Assembly: GCA_964509885.1 (NCBI GenBank) | Contig: CAZDZL010000009.1 | Location: forward strand, 1-64,000 | Length of the DNA stretch: 64,000 nucleotides | Direction: 5' to 3' | DNA from: Palsa-1447 sp964509885 | Lineage (GTDB): Bacteria; Verrucomicrobiota; Verrucomicrobiia; Opitutales; Opitutaceae | In this document: positions 1-8,520 of the stretch, piece by piece | How positions within the stretch are numbered: position 1 is the stretch's first letter | Layout: each line of letters starts with the position of its first letter | Made by a program: the position numbers and the translations under genes | The notes under the pieces: model-generated | What the model was told of the DNA's origin: nothing | Databases searched by the model: none | Seen by the model: the letters and a program-made list of their open reading frames with translations, nothing else

Positions 1-1799
1 CAGCAGTCGTTCAGCTGCCAGTAGAGCGAGCCCATGCAGCGCGGCATGAGCCGCCTGTAGTGGGAGGCCCCCGTCTGGATGCAGTGAACCTGGTTCAGCT
101 GCGAGAGGTAGATGAGGCAGTCCTGGTCCCTGGGAAAGCGGTACCGGCGCGAGACATAGTCGAGGATGACCTGGCTTCCCCCCTTGTTCTTCTGGTGGGT
201 CTCCATGGCCGCCCCGAACAGGTTCCGGTCGCCGGCCTTGCTGAACCTGTCCTGCGTTGCGGGGGAGTTGTAGCTCTGCATCCCGTACTCGGAGGCGAAC
301 CTGAAGGCCCACTTCTCGTAGTCCTTCACGGGGTTCCTCCCGTGCCACACGTCCCAGTAGTGGGAGTCGCCTCGGGCCTCGCCGCCGGCGTGGGTCACGT
401 CCTCGTCGCCCCTCCACGGGGACGAGGGCCAGTAGGGCGTCGCGCCCCCGTGCCGCCTCACGACCGCCGGCAGCGCGCGGTGGAACAGCCGCTCATACTC
501 CGCGCGCACCTTCTTCTCTTTCGGGTCGACGAGCTCGTGGGCGTTGATGCTCCAGATCTCGTTGTTGCCGCACCAGAGGGCGAGGCAGGCCCTGTGCCGC
601 AGGCGCTTGACCTGGTGGACGGCCTCCTCGCGGGAGCTCGCGATGAAGGCCGCGTCCCCGGGATAGAGGGTGCACGCGAACATGAAGTCCTGCCACACGA
701 GGAGGCCGAGCTCGTCGCAGAGGTCGTAGAAATCCTCGGACTCGTAGATCCCGCCGCCCCAGACGCGCACCATGTTCATGTGGGCGGCGGCCGCGGCTTC
801 GAGGTCGCGCGCGTAGTCGGCGCGCCCGAGGCCGGCCACGAAGGTGCTCGCGGGGATCCAGTTGGCGCCCTTGGCGAAGACGGGCCGGCCGTTGACGACG
901 AACTGGAACGACTCGCCCCATGTGTCCCTGTGGCGGTCGAGCTCGATCGTCCGCAGTCCGATCCTGCGCTTCCAGCGTCCGATCACGGCCCCGTCCCCCC
1001 CGAGAACGTCCACCTCCAGGCTGTAGAGAGGCTGGTCGCCCTGGCCGCTCGGCCACCAGAGCTTGGGCTTCGAGATGCCAATCCTTCGGCCCTCGCCTGA
1101 GGAGACGGCCCCGCCCCCGGCGGAAATCCTCCAGCGGCAGCGCGCGCGGCGGTCGGGCCGCTGGAGCTCGGGCGCGAGCGAGAGCGTCACGCCTTCCGGC
1201 CCGTGGGCCTGGGTGACGGCGACGCCGGCCAGCCGGTTGCCGCTCCAGCCCTCGAGGCGGATGTCCCGCCAGATTCCCGCGGTCACGTACCTCGGCCCCC
1301 AGTCCCAGCCGAACTGGCACTGCTCCTTGCGGATCACGGTGCAGCGCCCCACGGGGTCGTTGATGTCGCGCGGCGTGTGGCCGAGGCGGTGCGTGCGGAT
1401 GTAGCGGGTCGCGCTGCCGAAGCGGATGCTGAGCGTGTTGCGGCCCCTCCTCAGGAGGCGCCGCACGTCCCAGCGGAAGCCGGTGAACATGTTCTCCGTG
1501 CGGGCGACAAGGGCGCCGTTCAGCCGCACGGTGGCAATCGTGTCGAGGCCGTCGGCCACGAGGTCCACGACCTCCTCCCCCAGGAGGCGTGGATCGGCCG
1601 TGAACACGGCCGAGTATTCCCAGTCGCGCTCGTCGATCCACTGAAGCCCCGCCTCGTTCGTCCCGAGCCTCGGGTCGGGGATCGCCCCGGCCCGCCGCAG
1701 GTCCGTGTGGACGCAGCCCGGGACCGTCGCGGGCATCCAGGCCGAGCCGGACGCGTCCCGGAACCTCCACGATGACCCGGCGAGCGGAAGGATCCTCAT
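1..1799 (-). CDS. GH2 beta-mannosidase, 3' end cut by window edge
   Basis: The frame is open from an ATG at 1799 down to the left edge, giving about 599 residues without a stop; the C-terminus lies outside the window. The order matches glycoside hydrolase family 2: N-terminal sugar-binding beta domain, immunoglobulin-like domain, then the TIM barrel. The motif QFGWDWGPRY near residue 165 is characteristic of beta-mannosidases. The acid/base Glu is E414 in CGNNEIW and the nucleophile is E504 in FASEYGMQSY. No signal peptide is visible, so it is probably cytoplasmic, releasing mannose from manno-oligosaccharides. It starts 9 bases after the stop of the esterase-like gene upstream, so the two are probably co-transcribed. 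Family is secure; exact substrate is inferred from motifs. Confidence 0.88.
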   Translation of the reverse strand, partial: MRILPLAGSSWRFRDASGSAWMPATVPGCVHTDLRRAGAIPDPRLGTNEAGLQWIDERDWEYSAVFTADPRLLGEEVVDLVADGLDTIATVRLNGALVARTENMFTGFRWDVRRLLRRGRNTLSIRFGSATRYIRTHRLGHTPRDINDPVGRCTVIRKEQCQFGWDWGPRYVTAGIWRDIRLEGWSGNRLAGVAVTQAHGPEGVTLSLAPELQRPDRRARCRWRISAGGGAVSSGEGRRIGISKPKLWWPSGQGDQPLYSLEVDVLGGDGAVIGRWKRRIGLRTIELDRHRDTWGESFQFVVNGRPVFAKGANWIPASTFVAGLGRADYARDLEAAAAAHMNMVRVWGGGIYESEDFYDLCDELGLLVWQDFMFACTLYPGDAAFIASSREEAVHQVKRLRHRACLALWCGNNEIWSINAHELVDPKEKKVRAEYERLFHRALPAVVRRHGGATPYWPSSPWRGDEDVTHAGGEARGDSHYWDVWHGRNPVKDYEKWAFRFASEYGMQSYNSPATQDRFSKAGDRNLFGAAMETHQKNKGGSQVILDYVSRRYRFPRDQDCLIYLSQLNQVHCIQTGASHYRRLMPRCMGSLYWQLNDC

Positions 1800-1808
1800 C
1801 CCGCAGCC

Positions 1809-3185
1809 TTACTTGAACCCGAGGAAGGCGCCAATCCAGCCGGAGATCGCGTCGTACTGCTCCTTGGTGTAGCTGTGGCCGAGCTCGAGCGTCACCCCGA
1901 GCGTCTTCGGGGCCGTTATGGCGTTGTACGCGGCATAGGCCGCGGTCGGCGGGCACGTCTCGTCGTTGTAGCCCCAGTTGTAGTAGCCGGGCACGCGCAG
2001 CCTCTTCGCGAAGTTGACGGTGTCGTAGTACGTGGCCGTCTCGATCTTCGCCGGCGTGGCCTGCTTCGCCGGCGAGCCGTCCTCCTCGACCTTGAAGGGA
2101 TGGGGCCAGCCGCCCGCGCGGCCCTTGAGCTCGGCCGAGACGTCGCAGAACGCGGGATGGGTCGCGGACAGGCCGGTCACGCGGTGGTCGAGCGCCGCGG
2201 TCACGATCGTGAGCTGCCCTCCCTGGCTCGCGCCCATGACCAGCAGGTTCTTGCCGTCCCAGCCGGGCCGGGAGGTCAGGAAGTCGTTCGCGCGGATGCA
2301 CCCGAGGTAGATGCGCCGGTAATAGTAGTGCTCCTTGTTGTCGAAGTTGAAGAGCCAGTAGCCGTTCAGCGCCCCGGCCCCGAGCTCGTCGTAGACCTCC
2401 TTCCCCAGGTTGACCGGGATCCCGTGGACGCCGATCTCCAGGACGATCGCTCCCTTGGCGGCCAGGTCGGGGTCGCCGGAGTAGGGGCGCACGCCCGCGC
2501 CGGGCACCTTGAGGATGGCGGGGTAGCGGCCCGGCGCCCTCGGCTCGCAGAGGATGCCGTAGATGCGGGCCCCGAACATGCCCTTCGGGCCGACCGTGCG
2601 GAAGCTCACGTGGTACACGTCGACCGTGGGCGTGCACGAGTCGGGCAGGAGGGTCATCCTCGCCTCCATCGGGGTCTTCGCGAGCTCCGCCTTGCCCGCG
2701 TCCCAGAACGCGTCGAAGTCCGCCGGCTCGGTCTGGGTGTACCTGATCTGCTCGGGCGCGAAGGCCGCGGTCGCGAGCCCTCGGTAGCTGTGGCCCGCCA
2801 CCTGGGCCGTCACGATGCAGCGCAGGAAGCCGGGATCCTTCATGGTGCCGCCGTCGATCGTGAGGCCCGACAGCGGCACCGCCGCCGTCTTCTTCTCGCC
2901 GGGGTACAGGTCGGGGCCGACGGTGTAGGTCACGCTGGCGTTGTCGATCGGCTCATTGTCGGCGGTGACGCTGACCGCGAAGCGGGCGGACTCCCCGGGC
3001 TTGTAGGTCCAGTCGCGGTGGTCCGGCGCCACGACGACCCGGACGGTCGCCGCCCGGAAGGCGACGCCCGCCGGCACGGGCCCGATAGGGACCCCGGGGT
3101 CCGCCGGCGGCTCGTCGGCGAGGGCCAGGGAGGCTGCGGTGGCGAGGCAGAGGCACGCGGCGGTCAGGGTTCGGGCGAGGTTCAT
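1809..3185 (-). CDS. Secreted acetyl-xylan-esterase-like alpha/beta hydrolase (AXE1/CE7 type)
   Basis: 458 residues. An upstream in-frame extension exists, but the start at 3185 begins a clear signal peptide (MNLARTLTAACLCLATAASL, cleaved near ALADEP), so I chose it. The N-terminal about 140 residues look like a beta-sandwich; the C-terminal part is an alpha/beta hydrolase of the AXE1 family. The nucleophile is S320 in GASQGG, with D408 (YNDETCPP) and H437 (GHSYTKEQ) as likely partners. Members remove acetyl groups from xylan-derived or other acetylated sugars. It is followed after 9 bases by the GH2 beta-mannosidase, which suggests deacetylation and hydrolysis of a mannose-containing hemicellulose. 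Acetylated substrate is inferred from family and context. Confidence 0.82.
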   Translation of the reverse strand: MNLARTLTAACLCLATAASLALADEPPADPGVPIGPVPAGVAFRAATVRVVVAPDHRDWTYKPGESARFAVSVTADNEPIDNASVTYTVGPDLYPGEKKTAAVPLSGLTIDGGTMKDPGFLRCIVTAQVAGHSYRGLATAAFAPEQIRYTQTEPADFDAFWDAGKAELAKTPMEARMTLLPDSCTPTVDVYHVSFRTVGPKGMFGARIYGILCEPRAPGRYPAILKVPGAGVRPYSGDPDLAAKGAIVLEIGVHGIPVNLGKEVYDELGAGALNGYWLFNFDNKEHYYYRRIYLGCIRANDFLTSRPGWDGKNLLVMGASQGGQLTIVTAALDHRVTGLSATHPAFCDVSAELKGRAGGWPHPFKVEEDGSPAKQATPAKIETATYYDTVNFAKRLRVPGYYNWGYNDETCPPTAAYAAYNAITAPKTLGVTLELGHSYTKEQYDAISGWIGAFLGFK

Positions 3186-3346
3186 GGGATGTGGGGGCCG
3201 ACGGTGGGGATTGCCTGCGGGTTGCGGTCCGTCCCTCCCGCACGGGAAAAAATCGGCGTTCGCGAGGTTTTCCACGCAACGGATTTTTTGGCAAGTAATA
3301 CCGGCCCCGAATTGACGCACGGCGGGGCCCTCCGATAGATGGGCTT

Positions 3347-4003
3347 GTGAAGATCAAACCCGGCAGCCGGCTCCTTTTCATCGGGGACTCCGTGACCGAC
3401 TGCGGCCGCCTGCGCCCGGTGGGCAGCGGCTCACGGATCGCGCTTGGCAACGGGTACGTGGCCGAGGTGGAGGCCGCGCTGGCGGCGAAGCCGTCGAAGA
3501 AGCCCGTGCGGATCACCAACATGGGCGTCAGCGGAGACACGGTGCGCGACCTCGCGTCGCGCTGGGACTCCGACGTCCTCGCGCTCGAGCCGGAGTGGCT
3601 CTCGGTCATGATCGGGATCAACGATGTCTGGCGGCAGTTTGACCGGGCCAGGCAGCGGGAGGCCGTGCCGCTGGACGAGTACTGGGAAACCTACGACCGG
3701 CTGATCGCCAAGGTCCGCCCGGGCCTCGCGGGCCTCGTCCTCATGACGCCCTACTACGTGCAGGATGAGCGGCGCGACCTGATGCGCCTTCAGATGGACG
3801 AGTACGGCCTCGTGGTGAGGGACCTGGCCCGAAGGCACGACGCCCTCCTGGTCGACACCCAGGGGGCCATTGACAAGGTGCTGGAGCGCCTCGACTACAC
3901 CCTGGTCGCGCCCGACCGCGTTCACCCGACCGGGATCGGGCACAAGGTTCTGGCCTCCGCGTTCCTGCGCGCGATCGGGGTTACTCCGAGTCCTCGCCGG
4001 TGA
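3347..4003 (+). CDS. SGNH/GDSL-type esterase
   Basis: 218 residues from a GTG start. SGNH blocks are present: block I FIGDSVTDCGR with nucleophile S15, the Gly in GVSGDT, the Asn in GINDVW, and the C-terminal Asp-X-X-His in DRVHPTGIGH. No signal peptide is seen, so it is probably cytoplasmic. Relatives deacetylate carbohydrates, which fits the neighbouring esterase and beta-mannosidase transcribed divergently. Its last 23 bases overlap the 3' end of recA on the opposite strand (3981-4003), an antisense overlap of two stop regions. The exact substrate cannot be told from sequence. Confidence 0.85.
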   Translation: MKIKPGSRLLFIGDSVTDCGRLRPVGSGSRIALGNGYVAEVEAALAAKPSKKPVRITNMGVSGDTVRDLASRWDSDVLALEPEWLSVMIGINDVWRQFDRARQREAVPLDEYWETYDRLIAKVRPGLAGLVLMTPYYVQDERRDLMRLQMDEYGLVVRDLARRHDALLVDTQGAIDKVLERLDYTLVAPDRVHPTGIGHKVLASAFLRAIGVTPSPRR

Positions 4004-6185
4004 CGCTGCTGCCGCCGGTGACGCTCACCTTCTCCAGGATCGCCTTGCTGATCTTCTCTGCCAGCTCTGGCTTGTCCCGGAGCGCCTGCTTCGCCGCGTC
4101 GCGGCCCTGGCCGACGAGCTCGCCCTGGTAGGTGATCCAAGCGCCCTTCTTCTCGAGGATCTTGTGCTCGACGCCGAGGTCCACGAGGGAGCCCGAGGCG
4201 GAGATGCCCTCGTTGTACATGATGTCGAACTCCACCTCGGTGAAGGGCGGGGCCACCTTGTTCTTGACCACCTTTATCTTGGTGCGGTTGCCGATGACCT
4301 TGCCGTCCGGCGTCTTGATCTGGTCCTTGCGGCGTATGTCGATGCGGATCGACGAGAAGAACTTCAGCGCGCGGCCCCCGGAGGTGGTCTCGGGCGAGTT
4401 GTGGACGATGGCGCCGCTCTCGAGGAGGAAGTTGGCGTTGTTCTCGACCTCAACGTTGTAGCGCACGCCCATCCTTCCCTCGATGAACCTCTCGCGGCAC
4501 TCGAAGATCTCGCAGGGGATGGCCTCCTCGAACTCGCGGGTGCCGAAGTCCAGGCCGGCGAGCCCGCTGCCGATGCCCGCGTGCGCCGTCAGCTTGCGCG
4601 CCATCGACCGGTGGCAGAACGGGCGGATGATCTCCTCCAGCCGGTCGGCATCGGCCCCGCGGAACGTGATCTGCGCCGCGTCGGACGACCCGTGGCTGCG
4701 GATCGCGCACCCCAGGCCGAACTTCGACGCGAACACGGCCTCGAAGGACCGGCACTCCGCCTCCGTCAGGCGGTGAAGGTTGATCGTCTTCCTGTTCTCG
4801 CCGCCGTCGCCCGAGTCATTGCGGCCGTCGTCGAGGTACCAGACGGCCAGGGACAGCGGGTTCAGCTGCTCCAGGAGGGCCGCCGTGACGCGCTTGCGGC
4901 GCTTGTCGCCCGAGTAGAACTTGGAGCGCACCTGCGCGAACTCGTAGAGCGACACCGTGCTGAAGCCGCGGCCGCCGGCGCTCCCCGCTGCGGATTTGCT
5001 GCGCAGCTTTCCGAAGGCCCTCGCCTTCCACGCCACGTAGGCCTTCTCGCCCCCGGCGGGCTCCTCCCGGAAGGTGGCCGCCATCCGGCCGTCCTGCCTG
5101 ATGCTGGCGTCCCCGAGCATGCTCCCGAGGATCAGGTGCTGCAGGTCGCTCGAGAACCTCACGCCCTTGTGGCGGACCAGGATCTCGTCCCCGATGGTCA
5201 GGTCCTCGGCGCTGATCTCGCCGCTCGGCGTGAAGATGGTGTGGTTCGGGGTGCAGCTGAACTTGTTGAACCCGGCGGCGTTGGGGTAGCGGAACACCAG
5301 GGTCCTGTAGGCCGTGCGCAGCGCGCCGACCTCGCTGTCGCTCAGGTTGAAGTTGGTGACGTTGCGGCCGTGCTTGAAGCGCCGGGTCACGACCGTCGGC
5401 GCGAAGGCCTTGGTCTTCGGGTCCCACGAGATGACCTCGGCCGGCTTCTGCCCGTCCACCAGCGTGCCGATCTGCTGCGCGGCGCCCCCGCTCATCATGA
5501 CGCGGGTCCTGTAGGGGAAGCACCCGAACATGACGCCGATCTTCTCGCGGATCTGGTTGGTGAAGATGCACACGCACTTGGTCTTGCTGACGACCGCCGT
5601 GAGGCGCCGCATGGCCTGGGACATCAGGCGCGCCTGGCTCCCCATCGTCATGTCGCCCATCTGGCCGTCCAGCTCCGCCTTGGTGATGAGGGCCGCGACC
5701 GAGTCGAGGACGATCACGTCGATGCTGTTGGAGCGGATGAGCGTCTCCATGATGTTGAGGGCGTCCTCGCCGCTGTCCGGCTGGGACACCAGGAGGTCGT
5801 CGAGCTTCACGCCGACGACGCGGGCGTACTTGGGGTCGAGCGCGTGCTCGACGTCGATGAAGGCGGCCAGCCCGCCCTTGCGCTGGCATTCCGCGATCAC
5901 GCTCAGGCAGAACGTGGTCTTCCCCGAGGACTCCGGCCCGTAGATCTCCACGATGCGGCCGAGAGGGAGGCCGCCGACGCCGAGGGCGAGGTCCACCGCG
6001 AGCGACCCGGTGGAGAGCGTCTCCACCTTCATCTTGGCGTTCGTGCCGAGGCGCATGATCGAGCCCTCGCCGAACTCCTTCGAGATCGCGGAGAGCGCGA
6101 GCTCGATGTTCTTCTCCCGCACATGGGCGGCGGCGGGGGAGGCAGGCTTCGACTCGGAGGCTTTTGCGGGAGCGGCTTTGGACAT
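3981..6185 (-). CDS. recA: RecA recombinase interrupted by an in-frame intein
   Basis: The reading frame is 734 codons, about twice the usual RecA. Residues 1-221 (Walker A GPESSGKTT near 83-91, ending QIREKIGVMFG) and 597-734 (starting SPETTSGG) join to an ordinary 359-residue RecA. Residues 222-596 are an intein, listed separately. RecA forms filaments on single-stranded DNA, drives strand exchange and triggers LexA self-cleavage. The frame is uninterrupted and both extein parts look intact, so an active RecA after splicing is expected. A T-rich hairpin terminator of an upstream gene lies about 50 bases before the start; I could not identify a LexA box. The 3' end overlaps the convergent SGNH esterase gene by 23 bases. 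Confidence 0.97.
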   Translation of the reverse strand: MSKAAPAKASESKPASPAAAHVREKNIELALSAISKEFGEGSIMRLGTNAKMKVETLSTGSLAVDLALGVGGLPLGRIVEIYGPESSGKTTFCLSVIAECQRKGGLAAFIDVEHALDPKYARVVGVKLDDLLVSQPDSGEDALNIMETLIRSNSIDVIVLDSVAALITKAELDGQMGDMTMGSQARLMSQAMRRLTAVVSKTKCVCIFTNQIREKIGVMFGCFPYRTRVMMSGGAAQQIGTLVDGQKPAEVISWDPKTKAFAPTVVTRRFKHGRNVTNFNLSDSEVGALRTAYRTLVFRYPNAAGFNKFSCTPNHTIFTPSGEISAEDLTIGDEILVRHKGVRFSSDLQHLILGSMLGDASIRQDGRMAATFREEPAGGEKAYVAWKARAFGKLRSKSAAGSAGGRGFSTVSLYEFAQVRSKFYSGDKRRKRVTAALLEQLNPLSLAVWYLDDGRNDSGDGGENRKTINLHRLTEAECRSFEAVFASKFGLGCAIRSHGSSDAAQITFRGADADRLEEIIRPFCHRSMARKLTAHAGIGSGLAGLDFGTREFEEAIPCEIFECRERFIEGRMGVRYNVEVENNANFLLESGAIVHNSPETTSGGRALKFFSSIRIDIRRKDQIKTPDGKVIGNRTKIKVVKNKVAPPFTEVEFDIMYNEGISASGSLVDLGVEHKILEKKGAWITYQGELVGQGRDAAKQALRDKPELAEKISKAILEKVSVTGGSSVTGEDSE
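4398..5522 (-). other. RecA intein with LAGLIDADG homing endonuclease, 375 residues
   Basis: Begins with Cys1 (CFPYRTRVM) and ends in the canonical SGAIVHN, with penultimate His and terminal Asn; the first residue after it is Ser. Block B is FSCTPNHTIFTPSG with H94. Two dodecapeptide-type endonuclease motifs are visible, LILGSMLGDAS at 130-140 and SLAVWYLDDG at 224-233, each with its acidic residue, so the endonuclease may be active. Block F reads YNVEVENNANFLL, with Ala where many inteins have His; this position varies in functional inteins. The insertion point, after GVMFG and before SPETT, is as I recall the site used by the Mycobacterium leprae RecA intein and not that of M. tuberculosis. 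Splicing is inferred, not shown. Confidence 0.93.
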
Positions 6186-6214
6186 GGCTTTAGGGGGGGA
6201 CCCTGTTGACGTAT

Positions 6215-6562
6215 TTATTTCGGGCCGGCGCGATTAAAAAATCCCGAATCCTCCCAGATTTTTCTCGGGATGCGGCGCGGGGAAAGCAGCTGGAGCGCGA
6301 AGCAGCCTTGGCGGGTCAGCTCGCCCAGCACGCAGAGGGTGGTCCCGGCGCCGCCTCGGCCGCCCGGGTAGGTCCTCTCGAAGCGGAAAACGGTCCCGCC
6401 GCGGGTCCCGCGCCGCGCGACGCGGAGCCTCTTGCCGTTCGCGAGGGTGTCGCACACGGCCCAGTCGGGTATGCCCGACCGGCCCGGGGAGCATTGCCTT
6501 GCGATGCGCCGGGTGAAGCGGACGACGGCGATGTCCGTCGCGTTGGAGGGGGGCGGGCTCAC
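6215..6562 (-). CDS. Hypothetical small protein, unrecognised
   Basis: 115 residues if started at the GTG at 6562, which has AAGGA just upstream; a TTG at 6607 would add 15 residues. I do not recognise the family. Support for real coding is the strong G/C preference at third positions through most of the frame, which fades in the last 20 codons, where an intrinsic terminator hairpin (6236-6271) overlaps the frame. The product is basic, with three Cys and no signal peptide or membrane segment. It precedes recA on the same strand. The 3' end may be wrong or the gene may be a remnant. The rest of the 6563-6731 stretch shows nothing I can name. Confidence 0.4.
   Translation of the reverse strand: MSPPPSNATDIAVVRFTRRIARQCSPGRSGIPDWAVCDTLANGKRLRVARRGTRGGTVFRFERTYPGGRGGAGTTLCVLGELTRQGCFALQLLSPRRIPRKIWEDSGFFNRAGPK
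6236..6271 (-). terminator. Intrinsic terminator upstream of recA
   Basis: On the minus strand ATCCCGA (6265-6271) pairs with TCGGGAT (6241-6247) and is followed by a run of T (complement of 6236-6241). It would stop transcripts of the small upstream ORF before recA, so recA probably has its own promoter in the remaining 50 bases. Confidence 0.55.
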
Positions 6563-6731
6563 GGATCCTTGCTTGGGGGGCGAAGCCAGGCCGGGGATCC
6601 AGGGCAAGTCAAGGCGTTAATTGGACAAGTCTAAATTGCTTGGGACCCCGCGCCCGGGCCCCCTGCGCGCGCGCTGGGGTAATGCACGCGCCTGTTGCGA
6701 TTTGCAGAAGAGTGGGCGATAGGTTCCCGGA

Positions 6732-7988
6732 GTGACTTTCGGTGAATGGCAGCAACTCCCTCCCGAAGCCGCCGCACGCGAGGTCCTGCGGAGGGCGCGG
6801 GAGCGTCTTCCCGGGGCCCAGGGCAGGGCGGTCCTCGCGGCCCTGATAGGCGAGGAGGCCCTCGCAGGCGCCTTCTCGGCCGCCCCGCCGGGAAGCCCGC
6901 TTCGCGGGGTCCCGTACTTTGCGAAGGACCTGTTCGATGTCGCGGGCCTGCCCACGTTTGCGGGCTCCTCCTTCCTTCCCGAGGTCCGGCCGGAGGGCGG
7001 CCGCACCTCGGCGATCATCAGGGAGCTGGCCGCGGCCGGTGCCGTCCTGGCCGGCAAGACCCAGCTTTTCGAGTTCGCGTGGGGACTTACCGGCGAGAAC
7101 GCCCACTACGGGGACTGCGATCACCCGGGGTTCCCCGGGCGCACCTCCGGGGGCTCGAGCAGCGGGTCGGCCGCGGCTGTGGCCGCCGGCGTCGTCCCCT
7201 TTGCGATCGGGACCGACACGGGCGGCTCGGTCCGCGTCCCGGCGGCGTTCTGCGGGATCTTCGGCTACCGGGGCGTGCCGGGCGACGCATGGATGGCCGA
7301 CGCCGTGCCGCTTGCCCCGAGCTTCGACACCGCGGGCTGGTTCACGCGCAACGCGCCGGACATGGCCCGCGCGGTGGAGGCCCTCGTCGGCCTGAGGCCC
7401 GGCGAACGGGACCCCGCCGGCTGCTACCTCGAGATGCCCGGCCTCGACCCCGAGGTCGCCGTGGCCTGCCGCGCGGCGGCTGAGGGCCTCGCGCGGCCGG
7501 CGGACGCGTCCACCCGCGGCGAGCTCCTGGCGAAGTTCGCGCCGGCGGCCGAGATCTACGGCGTCCTGGCCGGCCTCGAGAGCTGGAGGATCCACAGGAA
7601 GTGGGCCGAGAAGCACCGGGCGCGCTATGGCCCGCTGGTCCAGGACCGCCTCGACCGGGCCCGTGCCGTGTCGCAGGCCCAGCTTGCCGCCGTCCAGCCG
7701 AGCCGCGAGGCGCTCCTCATCGCCTGGACAAAGTTCTTCCTCGCGAACGATTTCCTCGTCATGCCGGCCACGCCGTTCCCGGCGCTGGCCAAGGCGGACT
7801 GCGTGCCCGCCAACCGCCTGCGCATGCTGGGCCTCACCACGCCCGCGAGCCTGGCGGGCCTGCCCGTGCTGACGATCCCCGTCCCGCTCCCCTCGGGGAT
7901 GTCGGCGGGGCTGCAGGTGATCGTGAACAATCCCAAGAGCCCCGTGGTCCCGTGGGTGCTCGCCCGCTGCCGTCAGTCGTCCGCCTGA
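6732..7988 (+). CDS. Amidase signature family hydrolase
   Basis: 418 residues from a GTG start. The Ser-cisSer-Lys triad of the amidase signature family is visible: K65 in YFAKDLFD, the Ser pair in TSGGSSSGS (139-146), and nucleophile S166 in GTDTGGSVRVP. No signal peptide. Members hydrolyse amides, carbamates or allophanate; the protein is at the short end of the family. It is convergent with the DUF2165 gene (16-base overlap) and near a cytosine-deaminase-like gene and an uptake operon, so a role in breaking down an imported nitrogenous compound is plausible but inferred. Confidence 0.85.
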   Translation: MTFGEWQQLPPEAAAREVLRRARERLPGAQGRAVLAALIGEEALAGAFSAAPPGSPLRGVPYFAKDLFDVAGLPTFAGSSFLPEVRPEGGRTSAIIRELAAAGAVLAGKTQLFEFAWGLTGENAHYGDCDHPGFPGRTSGGSSSGSAAAVAAGVVPFAIGTDTGGSVRVPAAFCGIFGYRGVPGDAWMADAVPLAPSFDTAGWFTRNAPDMARAVEALVGLRPGERDPAGCYLEMPGLDPEVAVACRAAAEGLARPADASTRGELLAKFAPAAEIYGVLAGLESWRIHRKWAEKHRARYGPLVQDRLDRARAVSQAQLAAVQPSREALLIAWTKFFLANDFLVMPATPFPALAKADCVPANRLRMLGLTTPASLAGLPVLTIPVPLPSGMSAGLQVIVNNPKSPVVPWVLARCRQSSA

Positions 7989-8458
7989 TTCAGGAAGAGC
8001 AGGCTCAGGCCCATGAAGGCGAAGAGCCTGAAGGCCGCCTCCTGGCCGTTCCATATCTTGGACTGCCACATGAGGAACCATTCCCCGCCCACGGCCATGA
8101 ACGCGAAGTACCACTGGATGAGCCCGGCGGTCAGTCCGAGCGAGGCGAGGCCCTTCGCCTTCTTCCAGTCCGCCGACGGTGCCCCGCGCGCCTTCCAGAG
8201 CCTGAGCGCGCCCGCCCCGATGAGCGCGCAGCACAGCGCCTCCCACCCGATGATCGACGCATAGAAGGCCTTGTGGAGGATCGGCGCGCGGATGGAGCGG
8301 TACATGAGCGCGTTGCCCGGGAAGGTCGTGTCCATGCTCAGGACATGCCGCACAAACTGGTAGTTGGAGTTGGGGTCCGTCAGGTTGTTGAAGACGACGA
8401 CGAGCAGGTACGCGGCGGAGAGCGCGGTGATGACGATCTTGCAGAGTCGGAGTTGCAT
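7973..8458 (-). CDS. DUF2165 small integral membrane protein
   Basis: 161 residues starting at MQLRLCKIV (8458); a longer upstream frame is only a shadow of the next gene. The signature stretch NNLTDPNSNYQFVRHVLSMD followed by TTFPGN matches predicted small membrane proteins of the DUF2165 family. Four hydrophobic helices are apparent, near residues 5-25, 60-83, 103-120 and 135-155. Function of the family is unknown. Its end overlaps the convergent amidase gene by 16 bases, and it follows the cytosine-deaminase-like gene by 62 bases on the same strand. Confidence 0.8.
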   Translation of the reverse strand: MQLRLCKIVITALSAAYLLVVVFNNLTDPNSNYQFVRHVLSMDTTFPGNALMYRSIRAPILHKAFYASIIGWEALCCALIGAGALRLWKARGAPSADWKKAKGLASLGLTAGLIQWYFAFMAVGGEWFLMWQSKIWNGQEAAFRLFAFMGLSLLFLNQADD

Positions 8459-8520
8459 GGGGTTCGTGGGTGTTTGCTGGCGCTGGGCTGGATCGGGAAG
8501 GGGGGGACGCGGCCGGCCGG

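Noticed and set aside
493..2637. Minus-strand open frame of 714 codons overlapping the esterase and GH2 genes
   Set aside because: Arg/Gly/Pro-rich product without domains; it is a frame shadow of the GC-rich acetyl-xylan-esterase-like and GH2 genes, whose motifs and catalytic residues are intact.
3870..6209. Plus-strand open frame of 779 codons across recA
   Set aside because: Shadow of the recA strand; low-complexity Ala/Arg/Val sequence with no recognisable domain, while the minus-strand frame is clearly RecA plus intein.
6563..6731. Gene or RNA before the amidase
   Set aside because: A GC-rich stretch with short palindromic runs but no frame, terminator or RNA motif that I can support.
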